Position numbers and translations under genes: made by a program | In this document: piece by piece, positions 52,370 to 61,637 of the stretch | Position numbering within the stretch: the stretch's first letter is position 1 | Layout of the letters: each line of letters opens with the position of its first letter | Notes under the pieces: generated by a model | Seen by the model: the letters and a program-made list of their open reading frames with translations, nothing else | Database searches by the model: none | Told to the model about the DNA's origin: nothing | Assembly: GCF_000373365.1 (NCBI RefSeq) | Contig: NZ_KB891219.1 | Location: 166,123 to 230,122, forward strand | DNA: 64,000 nucleotides | Source of the DNA: Parafrankia discariae | GTDB lineage: Bacteria > Actinomycetota > Actinomycetes > Frankiales > Frankiaceae | Reading direction: 5' to 3'

Positions 52370-52813
52370 TCAGGCGGGTGAAACCGGCTCCAGGACGAAG
52401 ACGGGGATCGCCCGGTCGGTCTTCTTCTGGTAGTCGGCGTAGTCGGGCCAGGCGGCCACGGCGCGCTCCCACCACAGCGCCTTCTCGTCACCGGTCACCT
52501 CGCGGGCGACCATGTCCTGGTTGACCGTCCCGTCCCGCAGCTCGACCCGGGGGTGGGCGAGGACGTTGTGGTACCAGACGGGGTGCTTGGGCGCGCCACC
52601 GAGCGAGGCGATGACGGCATAGCGGCCGTCGTGCTCGACCCGCATCAACGGGCTCTTGCGGATCTTGCCCGACTTCGCGCCCAGGGTGGTGAGGATGACC
52701 ACGGGCACGCCGCGCAGCTCGGTGCCCCGGGTCCCGCCGGAGCTCTCGTACTCCTCGACCTGTGTGCGGACCCACTCGGTCGGGCTCGGTTCGTATTCAC
52801 CAGTGAGAGGCAT
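52370..52813 (-). CDS. Ddn-like deazaflavin (F420)-dependent nitroreductase family protein
   Basis: The protein has 147 residues from ATG 52813. The split-barrel family signature (TIGR00026, DUF385) is clear: [59 protein letters not shown], and [36 protein letters not shown]. Family members bind F420 and reduce quinones, nitro compounds or other acceptors; the mycobacterial enzyme Ddn activates pretomanid. It is monocistronic and converges on the LysR gene with 25 bases between. Confidence 0.93.
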   Translation of the reverse strand: MPLTGEYEPSPTEWVRTQVEEYESSGGTRGTELRGVPVVILTTLGAKSGKIRKSPLMRVEHDGRYAVIASLGGAPKHPVWYHNVLAHPRVELRDGTVNQDMVAREVTGDEKALWWERAVAAWPDYADYQKKTDRAIPVFVLEPVSPA

Positions 52814-52943
52814 GCCGCGAGTCAACACCAGCGGGCCCGGTGCCATGCCCGAGGCGGCCGCCGCCGGTTCCGGCTCCGGACGGCACCCGGGGCGCCTAAC
52901 GTCGATCCGACCGGCGATCGAGCACAGGGGGGCGTGCCGAGGC

Positions 52944-53987
52944 ATGGGCGACAGCACAGGCGTGGGAGACGGCACGGGCGTGGGAGACGGCACGGGCACC
53001 GGCGGGAACACGCCCGCGGGTGTCGGCGCGCCGGCCGGCGGCGAGCCGGTCATGGTCTCGAAATGGGCCGACCTGGACGGCCCCGTGCACTACACGGAGT
53101 TCGGCGCGCCCGGGACCACCGTCGGGAGCCCGCCGGTGGTGTGCGTCCACGGACTCGGCGGGTCGTACACCAACTGGCTCGCGCTGGCACCGCTGCTCGC
53201 CTCGACGTCCCGGGTCCTCGCGCCCGACCTCGCCGGCCACGGCCGCACCCCGCTCGGCGGCCGCGGTGCCGACGTGGCGGCTAACCGTCTCCTGCTGGAC
53301 CGCTTCCTGGGCGAGGTGGTGGGCGAGCCGGTGATCCTCGTCGGGAACTCGATGGGTGGTCTGATCGGGATGCTGCAGGCGGTGCACCGCCCGGAGTCGG
53401 TGCGCGGGCTGGTCCTGCTGGATCCCGCGCTGCCCCTGCGCCGCGGCGACTGGCCGGAGCCGCTGGTCGTCGCGTCGTTCGCCACCGTGATCCTGCCGGG
53501 GCTCGGGGCGTGGGCGCTGGCCCGCCGCCGGGCCCGGGTCGGCCCCGCCGGCACCGTCGCCCAGACCCTGCGCCTCTGCGCGACGGATCCCGCCCGCATC
53601 CCGGCCAGCGCGGTCGAGGCGTTGGTGGACATCGGTCACGAGCGGGCGGGCATGGACGGGGTCGAGCGCGCCTACGTCGCGGCCGCCCGGTCGGTGGTGG
53701 GCCGGGTCGTCCGCGGCGGCCCGCTGCGGCGGCTGATCCGCCAGGTGGACGTCCCGACGCTGCTCGTGCACGGGTCGGACGACCGGCTCGTCCCGGTGGC
53801 GCTGGCCCGGCAGGTCGCCGGCCTGCGTCCCGACTGGCGGCTGGCGGTCGTCCCCGGCTGCGGGCACCTGCCCCAGCTCGAGGATGCGGCCGGGACGGCC
53901 GAGCTCCTGACGGGGTGGTGGGAACACACCCGGGACGCCGCGGCCGCCGCCGGCGCCAGTGGCGGCGTGCGTGGAGCGCTGGCGTGA
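52944..53987 (+). CDS. Alpha/beta hydrolase with repetitive N-terminus
   Basis: The protein has 347 residues from ATG 52944. After a Gly/Thr/Asp-rich leader built from GVGDGT repeats (about 1-25), the fold is complete: [36 protein letters not shown], nucleophile GNSMGG (Ser), [19 protein letters not shown] (Asp) and [11 protein letters not shown] (His). The end is Ala/Gly-rich. It is probably an esterase/lipase of the general type; its substrate is unknown. The leader repeat comes from an 18-base DNA unit and looks recently expanded, so an internal start near Met37 could be the older one. Confidence 0.88.
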   Translation: MGDSTGVGDGTGVGDGTGTGGNTPAGVGAPAGGEPVMVSKWADLDGPVHYTEFGAPGTTVGSPPVVCVHGLGGSYTNWLALAPLLASTSRVLAPDLAGHGRTPLGGRGADVAANRLLLDRFLGEVVGEPVILVGNSMGGLIGMLQAVHRPESVRGLVLLDPALPLRRGDWPEPLVVASFATVILPGLGAWALARRRARVGPAGTVAQTLRLCATDPARIPASAVEALVDIGHERAGMDGVERAYVAAARSVVGRVVRGGPLRRLIRQVDVPTLLVHGSDDRLVPVALARQVAGLRPDWRLAVVPGCGHLPQLEDAAGTAELLTGWWEHTRDAAAAAGASGGVRGALA

Positions 53988-54174
53988 GGCGGCGGTGCGT
54001 CGAGGTCGGGGCGTGAGGCCGCCGGAACCCGGGGCCGAGGATCGGATTCGACCGGCCGGCGGGTTGTCGTGTGGGTTTTCTCGCATCACCCCGGAGGTTC
54101 CGCCCGACGTTACCGGGGCCGGTGACGTGATGCCGGTCGCATCTTCCTCGGCAGTGGCTGGTAAGCAGCGTCCC

Positions 54175-54198
54175 GGAGCGGGTCCGGGGACCCGCTCC
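54175..54198. terminator. Perfect 10-bp stem hairpin
   Basis: GGAGCGGGTC (54175-54184) and GACCCGCTCC (54189-54198) pair with no mismatch around a CGGG loop. It is the strongest short stem in the gap, 188 bases after the hydrolase stop. It could end the hydrolase transcript or a separate small RNA. Confidence 0.55.
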
Positions 54199-54208
54199 GA
54201 TCATCGCC

Positions 54209-54238
54209 TTGACAGCTTGAAAACGACATGAGAACAAT
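54209..54238 (+). promoter_or_regulatory. Consensus-like promoter with no gene directly downstream
   Basis: TTGACA (54209-54214) is a perfect -35 box. With 18 bases between, AACAAT (54233-54238) is a weak -10 box. It begins 11 bases after the hairpin. The next supported rightward gene starts more than 600 bases later. Confidence 0.3.
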
Positions 54239-54390
54239 CATTGGCTCTTTCGAGCGGAACGGTGGGTGACTATCGGCCACGTGGAGGCGTGTCGGCGGCC
54301 CGGGATGAGTACCTGGGGCGCAGAGAGAGCGGAGCCCGGCCGCGGCGCCCGGTGTCCGGGTGGACGCGATGAGCTCCATGTCGTTGTCGC

Positions 54391-54651
54391 TTAATGTGAC
54401 CGTCGCGGGGGCGAAGGCTCGCGATCATTGTTCTTCTGTAGCTTCAGACAACAGAGACGCTCCTTGTCCTCGGGGATGGCCGTGTCGGAAACCATGATTG
54501 GCCTTCTGTTGGCTTTGTGAAGTCGTCTCATCGCTTCCCGCTCCATGCCAACCACGTTGCTCCGGTGTGCTTCGAGGGAACCCCTGGCCGGCCGGTCGGC
54601 TAGGGGCCCGGGGTCGTCCGGGGGCAATCCGGTGGTCGGTATGTTCGCCAT
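54391..54651 (-). CDS. Possible AT-rich small protein
   Basis: An 86-residue frame from ATG 54651 with GGATGA before it. Codon use (AGA, ATA, CTA, TTG and AAT) is unlike every other gene in the window. The N-terminus is Pro-rich and the middle is basic (EREAMRRLHKANRRP), with a double Cys near the end. I recognise no family. It may be foreign or non-coding. Confidence 0.25.
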   Translation of the reverse strand: MANIPTTGLPPDDPGPLADRPARGSLEAHRSNVVGMEREAMRRLHKANRRPIMVSDTAIPEDKERLCCLKLQKNNDREPSPPRRSH

Positions 54652-54855
54652 GTCATCCGTTCGGCCTTTGTGTTCCGGATCGGTGCTTCGCCCTGATCAA
54701 TGCCCACCTCGGGTGGTGATCGGCGGCGGCGTGGCTTGTCGCCGGAACACGAGTGACCCGGTTCGGCCGCCGGTGGGCGGTGCGGGCGTGCCTGGGCATG
54801 CGGCCACCGATCGTCGTTATGTCGCCGAATGTCGTGGAATGTGGAAGGTAGCTTT

Positions 54856-56127
54856 GTGCTGATATTTCGTACGAGGTTGCTCGCCGCGGCGCTCGTGACT
54901 GCCGCCGTGGCGGCGGCCTGTGGCTCCGGTGAGTCCTCCGGCGTGGACGCGACGGCGTCGCCCTGCGCTCCCGGAGTCACGGACGACGAGGTCAACGTCG
55001 GGATTCTCTACCCGGACACCGGGGTGCTCTCGGCCCAGTTCACCGGCTACCGGTTCGGGGTCGAGGCCCGGTTCGCCGAGGCGAACGCGACCGGCGGCGT
55101 GGGCGGCCGGCAGGTTTCCACCATCTGGCGGGACGACCGGTTCGACGCCGCCGGTAACCTGCAGGCGGCCCGTGATCTGCTCCGCGAAAATGTGTTCGCG
55201 GTTCTCGAGTACACCGCGCATTCCGAACAGTCCACGCCCTTCCTGCACGACAAGGGAATTCCGGTGGTGGGCATCGGGGACCAGGCGGCGTGGGCCGACA
55301 ACGACAACATGTTCCCGCTCGCCTATCAGGTCGACGACACCGACGCGACCAGCACTCTCGGGGATTTCGTCCGGGCCCAGGGTGGCACGCGCGCGGCGAT
55401 CATCACGACGGCGATCACCGAATCGGCGGTCATGTACGCCCAGAACGCCCGTCGCAGCCTGGAGGCGGCCGGCATCCCGATCGTCTTCGCGGACACCGAC
55501 GCGAGCTCCGCGGGGAGCTCCCCGGAAGCCGTGGCGCGGATCGTCGGCAGCGGTGCCGACACGCTGATCTCGCTGGCCTCGCCTGACCTCTACACCGGCG
55601 CGGTGACGGCGGCGGCCGCGGCGAACCGGCCGTTCAAGGTGGCCCTCTCGCCCATCACCTACGACACGCAGCTGCTCAACACGCCGACCGCGCGCGCGCT
55701 GGTCGGCACCTACTCGACGGTGGGCTTCAGCGCGATCGAGCGGAACCTGCCCGCCCACCGCGCCTACCTGGCCGCGATGACCACCTACGCGCCGGAGATC
55801 CAGCCCCCGACCCAACTGAGCTCGATCTACGGCTACATAACCGCGGACCTGTTCCTGCGCGGCCTGCAGGCGCAGCAGGGCTGCCCCACTCGCGAGTCCT
55901 ACATCAGCGGGCTGCACGGGTTGACCCACTACGACGCGGGCGGGCTGCTCAACGGGCCCGTGAACCTGGCCGCCGGCCAGCGCACGGTCGACCTGTGCAC
56001 GGACTTCGTCCGGGTCGCCGCCACCGGGAGCGCCTTCGAACCGGTCGGCGCCAAGCCCCTGTGCGGCCGGGTGATCGGCGGTGACGCCCAGGGCGCCGGC
56101 GGGTCCGCGCCGACCGGGCGACAGTAA
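54856..56127 (+). CDS. Substrate-binding lipoprotein of branched-chain amino acid ABC type (orphan)
   Basis: The protein has 423 residues from GTG 54856, with GGAAGG 7 bases upstream. The signal peptide core LLAAALVTAAVAA ends in a lipobox with Cys22. The mature part is a Peripla_BP_6 (LivK-type) fold: VNVGILYPDTGVLSAQF, EARFAEANATGGVGGRQV, VFAVLEYTAHSEQSTPFLHDKGIPVVGIGDQ, IVGSGADTLISLAS, and the Cys pairs near the end. Ligands in this class are amino acids, amides, urea or aromatic acids. No permease or ATPase gene is near, so it must share a transporter or act as a sensor. Confidence 0.9.
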   Translation: MLIFRTRLLAAALVTAAVAAACGSGESSGVDATASPCAPGVTDDEVNVGILYPDTGVLSAQFTGYRFGVEARFAEANATGGVGGRQVSTIWRDDRFDAAGNLQAARDLLRENVFAVLEYTAHSEQSTPFLHDKGIPVVGIGDQAAWADNDNMFPLAYQVDDTDATSTLGDFVRAQGGTRAAIITTAITESAVMYAQNARRSLEAAGIPIVFADTDASSAGSSPEAVARIVGSGADTLISLASPDLYTGAVTAAAAANRPFKVALSPITYDTQLLNTPTARALVGTYSTVGFSAIERNLPAHRAYLAAMTTYAPEIQPPTQLSSIYGYITADLFLRGLQAQQGCPTRESYISGLHGLTHYDAGGLLNGPVNLAAGQRTVDLCTDFVRVAATGSAFEPVGAKPLCGRVIGGDAQGAGGSAPTGRQ

Positions 56128-56178
56128 CCCCCACGGCGGCGCAGGCACCTCCCGTCGCGGTCAGCCCGTTCTCCGGTG

Positions 56179-56664
56179 TCAGCCCGTTCCGGTCAGCGCG
56201 GGCCAGGCGGCGCGCAGCGCCGGGAGCAGCGGGAGCGTGAGCGCCTGGCTCGCCGACACCCAGCGCCAGCCGGCGGTCTCCCAGTTGGCGGCCGCCGGCT
56301 CGAACGTGTCCGCCACGTTCAGGACCAGCGTGGTGTAGGACCACTCGCCGTGGTCGTCGACGTACTCGTGGGTCGGGGTGGCCTCCGGGGAGACGCCGGC
56401 GGGCAGCGGCCCGAGCTCCTCCTCGGCCTCCCGCAGCGCCCCGGCCAGGGCGGACTCCCCGGCCTGCAGCGCCCCGCCGGGCAGTGCCCAGGTGCCGCCG
56501 TGGTGCGACCGGGGATGGCGCAGGACGAGCAGGTACCGCGCGTCGGCGTCGGCGCCGCCGGCGGCGCCGTCACCGGCGGCCGCGCCGGCCCGCAGCAGTA
56601 CTCCCGCGGCGCCGAGCGCGCCCCAGTGCTCGCAGCCGCGCGAGCAGAAGACGAAGCGTTCCAT
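56179..56664 (-). CDS. Nudix hydrolase
   Basis: The protein has 161 residues. The full Nudix box GX5EX7REUXEEXGU lies at 64-86: Gly64, Glu70, Arg78-Glu79 and Glu82-Glu83. The preceding LVLRHPRSHHGGTWALPGG is typical of MutT-like proteins that act on modified nucleotides or NDP-linked compounds. The N-terminus has a Cys pair (CSRGCEHWG at 7-15) that could bind zinc, as in NADH pyrophosphatase and some Nudix relatives, but only two Cys are present. The tail (about 105-161) is hydrophobic. It is followed by the GH13 gene in the upstream direction with 50 bases between. Confidence 0.9.
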   Translation of the reverse strand: MERFVFCSRGCEHWGALGAAGVLLRAGAAAGDGAAGGADADARYLLVLRHPRSHHGGTWALPGGALQAGESALAGALREAEEELGPLPAGVSPEATPTHEYVDDHGEWSYTTLVLNVADTFEPAAANWETAGWRWVSASQALTLPLLPALRAAWPALTGTG

Positions 56665-56714
56665 GGGTCAAGCTTGCCTCCGCGACGGTGCCCGGCGTCC
56701 GCGGCTGCCGAAAA

Positions 56715-59255
56715 TCAGCGCGCGCGGCTGCGCCGGGTCAGCGCGGTCCTGAGGCCGGCGCCACGCCGGCGGCGGCGGAACACCACGGCCCCGGCGGCCG
56801 GCAGGTCGACCCGCACGCTGTCGCCCCGCGGGGACAGCGAGCGGCGTGGGCCGCCCGCCCGGCCACCGAACCGCGGCGCGTCGGTGTCCAGCACCGGCTT
56901 CCACCGCCGGCCGGCCAGCGCCGGATGCGACAGCCCGAACCCCGGCTGCGGCTCGTTGCGCAGGCTGACCACGACCAGGATCTCCTCGCCGCGGTCCCAG
57001 CGCCGGAACGCCAGCACCCGCGCGGTGTCGTCGGCGCCGATCAGCTCGACGGCGCGGGAGCGCAGCGCCGGGCTGCCCAGCCGCAGCCCGACGAGCGCCC
57101 GGTAGCAGGCGAACAGCGCGGCGCCCTCGCCCGCGCGAAGCCCGGCGAGGTCCTCCTTGGCTTCGGCGAACCCGTCGTGGGTGTAGGGCTGGCGGGCTCC
57201 CACCTCGTCGCCCATGAGGAACATCGGTGTGCCGGGCGAGAGCAGGGTCAGCGCCGCGGCACAGCGCAGCCGCGCGAACGCGAACCAGGCCGTCTCGCCG
57301 TGCAGCGGCGCGTGGTCGACGGCGACCAGGATGTTGCGGGCCGAGTGCTCGGAGTTTCCGGCCTCGTCGTGGCTCTCGGTGTAAACGACCGTGTGGTCCG
57401 CGGCGGCGGTGAACGCCTTGGCGAACAGGCTCATGGCCAGCGGGCCGGCGGGGTCACGCCCCGCGGTGTGCAGCAGCTTGGCGTACTCCGGGCCCTCGCC
57501 CTTGTCACCGACGAGATGGTGGTAGAAGTCGACGTACCAGTGGGCGTCGAAGCCGAGCCCGCCGGACTCGGCGGGGCGGGTGACCTCCGCCCAGCCGGAG
57601 TGGTCCTCGGCGATGAGGATCACCTCCGGGTCGACCAGGCGCAGCGTCTGGCACAGCTCGCGCAGGAACTTGCGGCCGGCGATGTTCGCCGCCGGCACTT
57701 CCCGCCCGTCGGCGTGCAGGCTGTTGTAGGCGTGGATGGACGTCGTCTGGTCCACCCGCAGCCCGTCGATGTGGAACTCGTCGAGCAACGCGACCGCGCT
57801 CGCGACGAACAGCGCGCGCACGTTCTCGTCGCAGTAGCGCGGTGCCCAGCCCGAGGAGACGTTGTCGAGGTAACCGCCGTCCGGGTGCGGGTGGTCGCTC
57901 GCGGTGCCCTCGTACCAGTAGTAGATGTTGCGCTCCGGCGCGGTGCTGTCGTACTGCCAGGCGGAGCGCTGCGCGTTCGGCGTGTAGTGGTTGTAGACGA
58001 CGTCCATCAGGACGGCCACGCCGCGCCGGTGGCAGGCGCGCACGAACCGGCGCAGTGCCGCCCGCCCGCCGGCGCTCTGCTTCACCGCCAGGAAGTGCGA
58101 GCTGCCGTAGCCCCAGGACCTCGTCCCGGCGAACTCGAACATGGGCAGCAGCTCGACGGCGTTCACCCCGAGGTCGGTGAGGTGGTCGACGAACGCGAGC
58201 GCGTCGGCGAACGTGCCGGCGCCGGTGTGCCCGTAACCCAGCGCGCCGACGTGCAGCTCGTAGATGACCAGGTCCTCGACCCGGCGGGGAACGGGCCGGG
58301 CCGGGTCGAACTCGTCGGCCCAGAACCGCTCGTCGTCCTGGGTGTCGACGACGACCGAGCAGCTCACCGAGCCGTCGAGGTCCTCGGCCGGGCCGTCGTG
58401 GTGGGCGCCGCAGGGATCGGCGTCGCCGGTGCCGCACTGCTGCGCCGAGTACATGTCCGAGCGCCAGGCGACGGACCCGTCGTCGCGGGTGACGCGGTAG
58501 AGGTAGCGCCGCCCGACCCAGTCGGCGAAGCCGGGCGCGGCCGCCTCCCACCAGCCGCCGCCCACCCGGCGCATCGGCAGCCGGGTGAGCAGCTCGTCCT
58601 CGCCGTGGCCGTCGTCGGCTATGTAGCCGCCGGGCCCGACGAAGGCCACCTCGACGGCGAGCGCGTGCGGCGCCCAGGCCCGGAACCGGATCCGCTCCCG
58701 CGGGTCCGAGCCGCCGGGGGTGCCTGAGCCGCCGGGGCCGCCCGAGCTGGCGGGGTCCTCCGGGTCGAAGGGCCGGACGCGCCGGGCGCCGTTGTGCCGG
58801 TGGGTGGCGAGGCGGAACTCGGTGCGCACCACCGGCCCGCTTCCCGGGCCGACCTCGAACCGCCGGACCTGCTCGGTCGCCCCGGCCTCCGGGACCTCGG
58901 CTGGGATCCCCCACACCTGCGAGCCGTCGGGACGGATCAGCCAGACCCCCCAGTCGAAGGTCCGGGAGACACCGGCGTCCACGGTGACGCTGGCCCGGTA
59001 GGCGGCGCAGCCGTCCTCGGCGGTGAACTCCGTCATCGGCGTGGACGACCAGCTGCCCGCCCGCAGCCCGTTTTCGTCCCAGCTGCCGACCAGCCGGGCT
59101 CCCGCCGCGATCCGCCGGCCGACGCCGGTGCGGTAGACGACGTCCACGCGGACGGCGCCGGTGGAGGGTGACGGGCCCACCGGCCGGTCGGCGCCCTGCT
59201 CTGTCGTCACGTCGTCCCATCGGGTAGACCTCGGCCGGCGGGCGTGGCCTGCCAT
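56715..59255 (-). CDS. GH13 alpha-glucan enzyme (branching-enzyme/trehalohydrolase-like)
   Basis: The protein has up to 846 residues from ATG 59255; GTG 59210 would shorten it by 15. N-terminal beta module at about 35-150 (starch-binding-like), then a CBM48-like E-set (about 185-300), then the TIM barrel. Catalytic parts: VVYNHY (about 419), nucleophile Asp502 in DGLRVDQTT, acid Glu550 in IAEDHSGW, and Asp630 in TESHDEAGN. The HDEAGN string and VIYELHVGALGYG resemble branching enzymes (GlgB) and maltooligosyltrehalose trehalohydrolase (TreZ). An all-beta C-terminal domain with a basic tail closes it. Cytoplasmic, no signal peptide. Which reaction applies is not decided by the sequence. Confidence 0.88.
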   Translation of the reverse strand: MAGHARRPRSTRWDDVTTEQGADRPVGPSPSTGAVRVDVVYRTGVGRRIAAGARLVGSWDENGLRAGSWSSTPMTEFTAEDGCAAYRASVTVDAGVSRTFDWGVWLIRPDGSQVWGIPAEVPEAGATEQVRRFEVGPGSGPVVRTEFRLATHRHNGARRVRPFDPEDPASSGGPGGSGTPGGSDPRERIRFRAWAPHALAVEVAFVGPGGYIADDGHGEDELLTRLPMRRVGGGWWEAAAPGFADWVGRRYLYRVTRDDGSVAWRSDMYSAQQCGTGDADPCGAHHDGPAEDLDGSVSCSVVVDTQDDERFWADEFDPARPVPRRVEDLVIYELHVGALGYGHTGAGTFADALAFVDHLTDLGVNAVELLPMFEFAGTRSWGYGSSHFLAVKQSAGGRAALRRFVRACHRRGVAVLMDVVYNHYTPNAQRSAWQYDSTAPERNIYYWYEGTASDHPHPDGGYLDNVSSGWAPRYCDENVRALFVASAVALLDEFHIDGLRVDQTTSIHAYNSLHADGREVPAANIAGRKFLRELCQTLRLVDPEVILIAEDHSGWAEVTRPAESGGLGFDAHWYVDFYHHLVGDKGEGPEYAKLLHTAGRDPAGPLAMSLFAKAFTAAADHTVVYTESHDEAGNSEHSARNILVAVDHAPLHGETAWFAFARLRCAAALTLLSPGTPMFLMGDEVGARQPYTHDGFAEAKEDLAGLRAGEGAALFACYRALVGLRLGSPALRSRAVELIGADDTARVLAFRRWDRGEEILVVVSLRNEPQPGFGLSHPALAGRRWKPVLDTDAPRFGGRAGGPRRSLSPRGDSVRVDLPAAGAVVFRRRRRGAGLRTALTRRSRAR

Positions 59256-59588
59256 GTCTGCCCAAGAATGTCACGTTTCGTACCGACAACGGCGTGGCGG
59301 GTTCGCCCGTCCGGATGACGCGGTGTCGCCCGGGGGCCGGGCGCGCGGGTGGGCCGCGATCGCGTTCGCCGGCGTGGGCCCGGACCGGGCCGGTGACCAG
59401 CGCGAAGGCCAGCCAACCGGCGCACACCACGCCCGCCGCGAGCACCGCCGTCCCGGCAATGGCCCACGCGCACGCGTCGGCGCTGTTCCCCGCGTGGATC
59501 CGCGGAGAACAGCGCCGGCGGCTGGTGCCGATCAGGTCGGCGTCACGTCACCGCACGTGACGTCGGAGTGTCATCTCCCTCACTTCCC
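59256..59588. other. Intergenic region after the kelch gene
   Basis: About 330 bases between two leftward genes. A hydrophobic minus-strand stretch (LAAGVVCAGWLAFALVTG near 59390-59445) has no proper start because a stop lies just upstream, so no gene is called. A palindromic stem at 59545-59563 is the only clear element. Confidence 0.4.
59545..59563 (-). terminator. Stem ACGTCAC/GTGACGT past the kelch gene
   Basis: ACGTCAC (59545-59551) and GTGACGT (59557-59563) form a perfect 7-base stem with a 5-base loop, 26-44 bases beyond the stop at 59589 in the direction of transcription. It may be the terminator, though the GTGACGT arms also resemble an operator for the downstream GH13 gene. Confidence 0.5.
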
Positions 59589-61148
59589 TCACTCGCCCAG
59601 GGCCGCGGCGGAGTCGAGCGGGGCGCCGGAACCGGACGTCCCACCCGCCACGTAGACGCGGCCGTCCCCACCGGTCGCCGCGCCGTGGCCGGAACGTGAG
59701 GTGAGGGCGCTGCTCGGGCCCGTGGACCAGCGGTCGTCGTCCGGGGTGAACACCTGGGTGGAACCGACGGTGTCGCCGTCGCTGTCCTGTCCGCCGACGA
59801 CGTAGACCCGGCCGTCCGGCCCGGTCGCGCCCGCGGCCCCGGAGACACCCGTGGGCAGGTCGGCGAGCTGGTCCCAGGAGCCGCCCGCCGAACCCGAGCC
59901 CGGCGTGTAGGCGTAGGCGCCGGACGACGCCTCGGAACCGGAGCCACTGCCGCCCGCGGCCAGGATCCGCCCGTCCGGCAGGCCGGCCAGCACCGGCGCG
60001 TCGGTACCGGACGGCGGTGCCTGACCCGTCGACCAGTCACCGGCGTCGGGGTCGTAGACCGCCAGGGTCGTCCCGTCGAGGACGTAGATCTTTCCGTCGG
60101 TGCCGCGGGTCGCGCTCGGCGTGCCCATCGGGCGCGGCAGCGCCGGGCCCGTCGTCCAGTCGCCGCTCGACGGCGTGTACACCTCGACGGTGTCGGACGG
60201 GGTGCCGGCGCCGCCGGTCTGGCCGCCGATCGCGTAGATCCGGCCGTCGGTGTCGGTCGCGGCGGCCAGGTGGTCACGTGCGGTCGGCAGGGCCGGGGCG
60301 TTCGACCAGGCGTCCTGCTTCGGGTCATAGATCTGGACGGTGTCGACCGGGGCACCCGCCACGGTCGCGCCGCCGTGCGTCCCGCCACCCGTCGCGCCAC
60401 CCGTCCCGCCGTTCGGCGTGGCGGTCGGCGTGCCGCCGCCGGCCGGCGAGGTCGGCGAGGCGGAGGCCGTGCGTGACGTCGTGGGCGTCGTGGGGGTGGC
60501 CGGGGTCGTCGACGGTGTTGTGGGCTCGTCCGGGGACCCGTTGGGGGACAGCGGGTCGAGGTCGTCGGGCGTGCTGGTCGGCACACCCCCGTTGTTGAAG
60601 GCCGCCGGGGTCAGCCGCACGCCCGGGCTCTGCGTCGACCCGCCGTCGCCCGGCGACCCGGTCGTGGTCGGCGTCGCCGTCGGGGTGCCCGTCGGGGTGC
60701 CCGTCCGGCTGGGCGTGGCCGAGCCGCTGGGTGTCGAGCTCGCCGGCGAGCGGGTCGGCGTCGCGGACGGCGTCGCCGGCACACCCCCACCGACCGCACC
60801 GCCCGCCGTGGCCGCCTCCCCGCCAAGGAGGTAGATCCGGCCGTCACAGTCCGTGGTGGCCGCGACATGGGTGCGCGGGGCCGGCAGGTCGGCGGCGGTC
60901 TCCCAGGTGCGCAGCGGGCCGACGATGTCGGGCAGCGCCGGGCATCCACCGTCCGCGCCCGCGGACGGCTGAAGGGAGGTGCTCGTCGGGCTCGTCGGGC
61001 TCGTCGGGCTCGCCGGGCTGGGCGTGCCGGTCGGCAGGGCTCCGGCGCCCGGCGCGAGCAGCACCGGTGTCGCCAGCGCCGCCGCCAGCGTGGTGGTCAG
61101 CACCAGCGCGCGTGAGGCACATCTGCGGGATGTCTGTGACCAACTCAT
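59589..61148 (-). CDS. Secreted kelch-repeat protein with Ser/Thr/Pro-rich insertion
   Basis: The protein has 519 residues from ATG 61148, with GGAGGGGG close upstream. Residues 13-40 form a Sec signal peptide (CASRALVLTTTLAAALATPVLL). Five to six kelch repeats make a probable beta-propeller: the marks are GRIYLLGG near 100, GRIYAIGGQ, GKIYVLDG, GRILAAGGS, GRVYVVGGQ and GRVYVAGG. Blade one is separated from the rest by a long insertion (about 110-260) rich in Thr, Ser, Pro and Gly, a natural target for O-glycosylation. It is extracellular and of unknown ligand; galactose-oxidase-like catalytic residues were not found. Confidence 0.85.
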   Translation of the reverse strand: MSWSQTSRRCASRALVLTTTLAAALATPVLLAPGAGALPTGTPSPASPTSPTSPTSTSLQPSAGADGGCPALPDIVGPLRTWETAADLPAPRTHVAATTDCDGRIYLLGGEAATAGGAVGGGVPATPSATPTRSPASSTPSGSATPSRTGTPTGTPTATPTTTGSPGDGGSTQSPGVRLTPAAFNNGGVPTSTPDDLDPLSPNGSPDEPTTPSTTPATPTTPTTSRTASASPTSPAGGGTPTATPNGGTGGATGGGTHGGATVAGAPVDTVQIYDPKQDAWSNAPALPTARDHLAAATDTDGRIYAIGGQTGGAGTPSDTVEVYTPSSGDWTTGPALPRPMGTPSATRGTDGKIYVLDGTTLAVYDPDAGDWSTGQAPPSGTDAPVLAGLPDGRILAAGGSGSGSEASSGAYAYTPGSGSAGGSWDQLADLPTGVSGAAGATGPDGRVYVVGGQDSDGDTVGSTQVFTPDDDRWSTGPSSALTSRSGHGAATGGDGRVYVAGGTSGSGAPLDSAAALGE

Positions 61149-61637
61149 GGGTTCCCCCCTCCGCGGCCCCGATCGGGACCGGACCACTGGGTGGACAGGC
61201 GTGGGCGACCGCCGCCGCGAGCGCTGGCGCGCGGTGGTCGGTGCTCGAGGTCGCGGTCAGGTGCAGGTCGATGTCAGGTGCGGGTCGATGTCAGCCGGGG
61301 TCGGGGCCAGGTGGGTCGGTGCCGGGCCGGCGACGGCGATGGGCACGCAGTGTCTTCCCGCTGCTTCGAAGAGTAGTCATCGCTGTGGGTGACATCGCCG
61401 GGTCACCCGGTCCAGGTGTCCAGGGCCGCGCCGGGTGTCGGCGACCTGACCAGGGCGGGTCCGACCGACAGCCGTAGTCTTGCTGCGCGGGACGCCGTCC
61501 GGGCGTCGCCGGACCGGTACGGCGGCGGCCCGCCGACGGCCGGCGCCGGGTGGCGCCGATGTCCGCGTCGCGGCCCGCGGGTCGGCTCCCTGGACGAGTC
61601 GGCGCGCGGCGGAGCAGCACGGAGCGAGGGCCTTGGC
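61149..61637. other. Divergent gap with short iterated repeats
   Basis: About 490 bases between the kelch gene and the rightward Ddn-like gene. Around 61255-61320 the string GGTCGATGTCAG occurs twice among GGTGCGGGTC-like variants. No frame here is supported, and promoters were not recognised. Confidence 0.4.

Larger units (their letters stand above)
53988..54855. other. Gene-poor region with a strong hairpin and a promoter-like box
   Basis: An 870-base gap before the binding-protein gene, with lower GC around 54210-54260 and 54400-54560. It holds a 10-base-pair hairpin (54175-54198), a TTGACA box (54209) and an AT-rich minus-strand frame (54391-54651). No known RNA family or protein was recognised. 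The arrangement of terminator, then promoter, then no gene suggests a non-coding transcript. Confidence 0.45.

Noticed and set aside
51228-52491. Frames antisense to the LysR gene
   Set aside because: The LysR protein has a clear winged helix and effector domain, and the opposite frames are composition shadows.
57505-59445. A 646-codon Arg-rich frame on the minus strand, beginning with a TM-like segment
   Set aside because: It overlaps the GH13 gene in another frame. Only the first 20 residues look membrane-like, and a stop lies just before them, so no proper start exists.
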